A DNA stretch of 17,474 nucleotides, from positions 1 through 17,474 of the forward strand of contig CANRGU010000015.1 of the NCBI GenBank assembly GCA_947630255.1. The letters are read 5' to 3'. Position numbers and translations under genes: made by a program. The notes below the pieces were generated by a model. The model was not told the DNA's origin. It worked only from the letters and a program-made list of their open reading frames with translations, and made no database searches. Below, in pieces: positions 14,908-17,474 of the stretch (position 1 is the stretch's first letter; the number at the start of each line of letters is the position of its first letter). Source of the stretch: an uncultured Clostridia bacterium. Its GTDB lineage: Bacteria; Bacillota; Clostridia; TANB77; CAG-508.

Positions 14908-16164
14908 TCAAAACTTTATTATTACTTTTGTTCCTTTTGGTTCGTTTGGCATTATTTTTATGTTTCCACCATGTAATTTTACTATTGTGTGTGCTATTGA
15001 GAGTCCAAGTCCAGTTCCTCCTTTTTCTCGAGATCTAGCCTTGTCTTCTCTGTAAAATCTATCAAATACATGCTTTGCCGCTTCTTTACTTATTCCGATG
15101 CCAGTATCTGATATTTCTATTACACATTTTCCTTCTTTTGAATATGTTTTGATTTTTATTTTATCTTTTTCAGATGTATATTTTATTGCATTATCTAGTA
15201 TGATTACCATTAATTGGTTAATTTTATTTGAATCTACATTTATTTCTTTATTAAATTTTAAATCAACATCTATTTCTTTTTCTTGCATTTCTGCATAATC
15301 TTTATATGGAATTATTACTTCTTTAATTAATTTATCTATATTGGTTTTTTCCTTTTTCAATTTTAATTCATTAGAATCTGCAGTCGCAAGTATCATTAAT
15401 TCTTTTATTAATTTTGTTAGTCTTTTTGTTTCTTTAAGTATAATATTAATATCTTCAGATTTATCAATAATTTTACTTTCGGGCTCTTGCAATAATAATT
15501 CCTGCTTTGCCTGTATTATTGTAAGTGGTGTTCTAAGTTCATGAGCTGCGTTTTGTACAAATTCTGTTTGCTTTTTCCATGAATCCATAATTGGTTTTAA
15601 CGTCATTTTTGATAATATATATGAACTTATTATTGCCACAACAATTATTATTAAATTTCCTATTAATAACGTATGTGTCATAGTGTTTATTGTTTCTACT
15701 TCTCCATCTACATTTGCAAGAAGTTGTATATATATTTTTTGATTTTCCAGTCCGGTATATTTTAATGTTATGCCTCTATAGTTATAGTTATCTTGAACTT
15801 TAACTGCATATATTTCATCTATCTTTGTTTTATCAAATTTTATATCACTTAAATAATCATTATAAAATCTACCAATATTTTCACTATTTAAGATATCTCC
15901 ATCAGAATTTCTTATAATACAAATTAATCTTGGATTTATTTTTATTTCTACAAATGCCATTCCTGCTATAAAATCTTCATATATAATTTTATTCTGATAA
16001 TATTTTGCAGTTTTTGTAAGTTCCTTGTCTATGGACTGATATAAGGAAATTGATACTTGATTATATATTATTGCATCAAAAAAGATAAGTATTATTGCAA
16101 ATACTATAAATGTAAAAAACATATTTTTAATTAATTGTTTTTTTATTAATTTTTGTTCGCTCAT
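14908..16164 (-). CDS. sensor histidine kinase, CiaH-like
   Basis: 418-aa membrane sensor kinase. TM1 spans about 16-34, an extracellular sensing region about 35-163 has no recognised domain, and TM2 spans about 165-185. A short linker without a clear full HAMP domain follows, then HisKA with the phosphorylated H208 in AAHELRTPLTIIQ. The ATPase domain has its N box around N325 (DNAIKYT), G1 DTGIG (353-357), an F box DRFYR (368-372) and G2 GGTGLGL (382-388). The linker SWKKQTEFVQNAAHELRTPL is like that of streptococcal CiaH. It starts 9 nt after the response regulator stop, and the pair is one operon. All catalytic boxes are intact. The signal and target genes cannot be inferred from this region; the downstream hairpin at 14871-14903 ends the unit. 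Confidence 0.94.
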   Translation of the reverse strand: MSEQKLIKKQLIKNMFFTFIVFAIILIFFDAIIYNQVSISLYQSIDKELTKTAKYYQNKIIYEDFIAGMAFVEIKINPRLICIIRNSDGDILNSENIGRFYNDYLSDIKFDKTKIDEIYAVKVQDNYNYRGITLKYTGLENQKIYIQLLANVDGEVETINTMTHTLLIGNLIIIVVAIISSYILSKMTLKPIMDSWKKQTEFVQNAAHELRTPLTIIQAKQELLLQEPESKIIDKSEDINIILKETKRLTKLIKELMILATADSNELKLKKEKTNIDKLIKEVIIPYKDYAEMQEKEIDVDLKFNKEINVDSNKINQLMVIILDNAIKYTSEKDKIKIKTYSKEGKCVIEISDTGIGISKEAAKHVFDRFYREDKARSREKGGTGLGLSIAHTIVKLHGGNIKIMPNEPKGTKVIIKF

Positions 16165-16173
16165 TATTACCTC

Positions 16174-16842
16174 TTATTCAATTATCATATATCCTACACC
16201 GCGAATAGTTTTTATATAGTTATCATATCCATATTTTTTTAATGTCTTTCTAAGCGTGCTTGCATAAACTTCTACAACATTAGTTGTTGTATATGAGTCA
16301 AACCCCCATATTCTATCAAATATTTGCTCTTTTGTTATAATTGTTCCTTTTGAGTTTATTAAATATTCTAATATATCAAATTGTTTACCTTGAAGAATTA
16401 TCTCTTCATTGTTTATAAATGCTTTTCTATTTTTTATATTTAAGATTAAATCTTTAAATTTAATTTTATCTTCTTTATATGAACCATTCGTTCTTCTAAT
16501 TATTGCTTCTAATCTTGCTAAAAGTTCCTCCCTTTCAAATGGCTTTACTAAATAATCATCTGCTCCTAGTCTAAAACCTTTTAACTTATCGTTTAGGGTA
16601 TCTTTTGCTGTTAATATAAGTACTGGAGTATATACTTTTTCATCTCTTAATTTTATAAGTACATCATAACCTGATATCTCTGGAAGCATTAAATCTAATA
16701 TAATTGCATCATATATATTTTCTTTTGCAAGCATATATGCTTCATATCCATCATAGGCTTGCTTTGTATCAAATTTATTGCATATACATTGCTTTATTGT
16801 GTCTGACAATATTTTGTCATCTTCTACTATTAATACTTTCAT
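16174..16842 (-). CDS. OmpR/PhoB-family response regulator
   Basis: 222 aa. The receiver domain (1 to about 118) has the acidic pair D8/D9, phosphoacceptor D50 in ILDLMLPE, T78 in LILTAK and K100 in YLVKPF. A winged-helix DNA-binding domain follows (about 125-222) with LQGKQFDILEYLI, the recognition-helix region TTNVVEVYASTLRKTL and the terminal wing IKTIRGVGYMI. It is therefore a DNA-binding transcription factor controlled by the adjacent histidine kinase. GAGGAAAG precedes the ATG. A promoter-like sequence lies at 16863-16893, and an imperfect inverted repeat upstream at 16903-16956 could be a regulatory site. Confidence 0.95.
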   Translation of the reverse strand: MKVLIVEDDKILSDTIKQCICNKFDTKQAYDGYEAYMLAKENIYDAIILDLMLPEISGYDVLIKLRDEKVYTPVLILTAKDTLNDKLKGFRLGADDYLVKPFEREELLARLEAIIRRTNGSYKEDKIKFKDLILNIKNRKAFINNEEIILQGKQFDILEYLINSKGTIITKEQIFDRIWGFDSYTTTNVVEVYASTLRKTLKKYGYDNYIKTIRGVGYMIIE

Positions 16843-16862
16843 AATCTTTCCTCACTTTTACA

Positions 16863-16893
16863 ATTATATCACTATTATTGTTATTTGTGTAAA
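16863..16893 (-). promoter_or_regulatory. probable promoter for the two-component operon
   Basis: Minus strand: a perfect -10 TATAAT (16863-16868) with TTTACA (16888-16893) 19 nt upstream, or TTACAC at 18 nt. The spacer is long, as is common for promoters that need an activator, but the evidence is only sequence similarity. Confidence 0.5.
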
Positions 16894-17047
16894 ATATATA
16901 TAGTAGGAAGAGAAAATTCTTTTATGAAACGGTATAATAAATTTTCATCCTCCTACATTTTGGGGTGATATTAATTATAAGCATTTACCTTAAGTTGATA
17001 ATAATATTATAAATATTAAAGATTAAATTAGTATTAAAAATTAAAAT
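16894..17047. other. intergenic AT-rich region with an imperfect inverted repeat
   Basis: Between the two-component operon and the small gene promoter. An imperfect inverted repeat spans 16903-16956: GTAGGA (16903-16908) pairs with TCCTAC (16951-16956), and GAAAATT (16912-16918) with AATTTTC (16940-16946), around a 21-nt loop. It has no T-run and no coding potential that I trust. From about 16970 to 17047 the sequence is plain A/T-rich DNA in which I see nothing. Confidence 0.5.
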
Positions 17048-17076
17048 TTGCTTTTTTATGTAAAGCGTGCTATAAT
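17048..17076 (+). promoter_or_regulatory. strong sigma-A promoter of the 65-aa gene
   Basis: -35 TTGCTT (17048-17053), exactly 17 nt, and a perfect -10 TATAAT (17071-17076), predicting a start near 17083 and a leader of about 90 nt. It lies at the point where base composition rises. Confidence 0.7.
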
Positions 17077-17116
17077 ATTGCTATCTTCCGTTGGTACAGC
17101 GGATAAAAGTGTACAT

Positions 17117-17156
17117 TTTTAGAAACCATTGCCGTAATTTTGGTAATGTTCTAAAA
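17117..17156 (+). promoter_or_regulatory. leader hairpin just upstream of the Shine-Dalgarno sequence
   Basis: TTTTAGAA (17117-17124) pairs with TTCTAAAA (17149-17156), and CATTGCC (17127-17133) with GGTAATG (17142-17148, one G-U pair). A 2-nt bulge lies on the left arm and the loop is 8 nt. The stem ends 3 nt before the AGGAGGT ribosome site (17160-17166). It could protect the transcript or modulate initiation; it matches no riboswitch class that I recognise. Confidence 0.6.
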
Positions 17157-17172
17157 CTTAGGAGGTAGCATC

Positions 17173-17370
17173 ATGTCAGAAAAACGCACCAACATCTCTA
17201 GTGTCCATCATAACGTTGACGCTGAAGTTCCTTGCAATGTCGGTAGTACAATCCGAAATGATGACCATTTCTCTAAGGAAATGGAATGCTATGAGGCTGG
17301 ATTTGATGATGGCTTCAATGAAGGGATTTGTCATGTATTGTCCCTTATGTATGAAGAGCAAAGAAAATAG
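17173..17370 (+). CDS. 65-aa acidic protein, unknown, probably horizontally acquired
   Basis: Small soluble protein of no family I recognise. The N-terminal half is polar (His, Asn and Ser rich); the C-terminal half is acidic and likely helical, with the pattern YEAGFDDGFNEG (about 42-53) followed by a hydrophobic helix ICHVLSLMYEE. Two cysteines lie in the helical part. No signal peptide or membrane segment is seen. Evidence that it is real: a consensus promoter at 17048-17076, a perfect AGGAGG 7 nt before the ATG, and a terminator downstream at 17435-17466. By my count 79 of 198 bases are G or C (40%), clearly above the surrounding genes, and it uses codons ending in C (ACC, AAC, ATC, GTC, GAC, TTC) that its neighbours avoid. 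That suggests transfer from another genome or a mobile element continuing past the window edge. Confidence 0.72.
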   Translation: MSEKRTNISSVHHNVDAEVPCNVGSTIRNDDHFSKEMECYEAGFDDGFNEGICHVLSLMYEEQRK

Positions 17371-17379
17371 CCTCCTTCC

Positions 17380-17428
17380 CCTTGAATCTTCTGATTTAAG
17401 GAAAGAGGGTGTCCTAAAATAGGAACCC
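17380..17428 (+). other. two consecutive 3'-UTR hairpins
   Basis: The first is CCTTGAATC (17380-17388), loop TTCT, GATTTAAGG (17393-17401): 9 pairs including one G-U. The second is GGGT-TCCTA (17407-17416, one bulged G) with TAGGA-ACCC (17420-17428): 9 pairs with a 3-nt loop. They lie between the stop codon of the 65-aa gene and its terminator. Neither has a T-run, so they are probably structural or stability elements rather than terminators. Confidence 0.5.
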
Positions 17429-17434
17429 GAAAGC

Positions 17435-17466
17435 AAAAATTCCAGTGAGAAATCGCTGGAATTTTT
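17435..17466 (+). terminator. factor-independent terminator after the 65-aa gene
   Basis: AAAAATTCCAGTG (17435-17447) pairs with CGCTGGAATTTTT (17454-17466), 13 pairs with one T-G wobble and a 6-nt loop. The distal arm ends in a T-run. It is the third of three successive hairpins after the stop codon. Confidence 0.75.
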
Positions 17467-17474
17467 GTGTAAAA

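Noticed and set aside
16918..16956. Minus-strand mini-frame MKIYYTVS as a leader peptide of the two-component operon
   Set aside because: It lies upstream of the probable promoter, and the ribosome-site-like GGAGG abuts the ATG with no spacing.
17176..17436. 86-aa antisense open frame opposite the 65-aa gene
   Set aside because: No promoter or ribosome site on that strand; the sense gene has a complete expression signal set, so this is its shadow.
1..17474. tRNA, rRNA, standard riboswitches, intact insertion sequences, toxin-antitoxin pairs or defence genes
   Set aside because: Read on both strands without finding cloverleaf-like GC-rich segments, transposase motifs or paired small TA genes; the Fic protein has no adjacent antitoxin.

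Overview
The window is very AT-rich and reads as a Gram-positive, Clostridia-like (Firmicutes) genome. Genes have strong AGGAGG-type ribosome binding sites and sigma-A-type promoters. TGA is a normal stop codon (for example at the end of ispE), so the mollicute code is excluded. The gene set (type II pantothenate kinase, MEP isoprenoid enzymes, a CiaRH/OmpR-like two-component system, DUF378, DUF305 and RhuM fragments) fits an uncultured gut-type clostridium. This is an inference from composition and gene families; there is no rRNA marker.

Layout. Nearly everything is on the minus strand. Positions 1-997 hold the start of an alpha-glucan phosphorylase gene (cut by the window edge) with its own promoter. 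Positions 1115-3089 hold galactokinase followed by a type II pantothenate kinase. Positions 3090-3275 contain a small GC-rich structured island of unknown nature. Positions 3276-4677 hold two unrecognised membrane-linked proteins. Positions 4722-12164 look like one long transcription unit: alpha/beta hydrolase, ispF, ispE, ispD, a Fic-domain protein, a YwaF-family membrane protein, a pyridoxal kinase and a family-4-type glycosyltransferase, with small gaps or overlaps. Divergent from it (plus strand) is a cytoplasmic DUF305 protein made of two tandem copies of the domain, which runs into the wreck of a RhuM-family gene. Then come an rRNA uracil-5-methyltransferase (minus), a DUF378 membrane protein (plus), a perfect 15-bp bidirectional terminator, and a histidine kinase/response regulator pair (minus).

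The last 430 bases differ from the rest. A textbook promoter drives a 65-aa acidic protein of clearly higher GC content, with a strong hairpin just upstream of its Shine-Dalgarno sequence and three successive hairpins after its stop codon. This compact, structured unit and the 3175-3252 island are the two places not explained by known families. Most of the rest is ordinary core metabolism: galactose and glucan use, CoA synthesis, MEP isoprenoid synthesis, B6 salvage, cell-surface glycosylation and rRNA modification. No CRISPR array, tRNA, rRNA, complete insertion sequence or recognisable defence island was seen.
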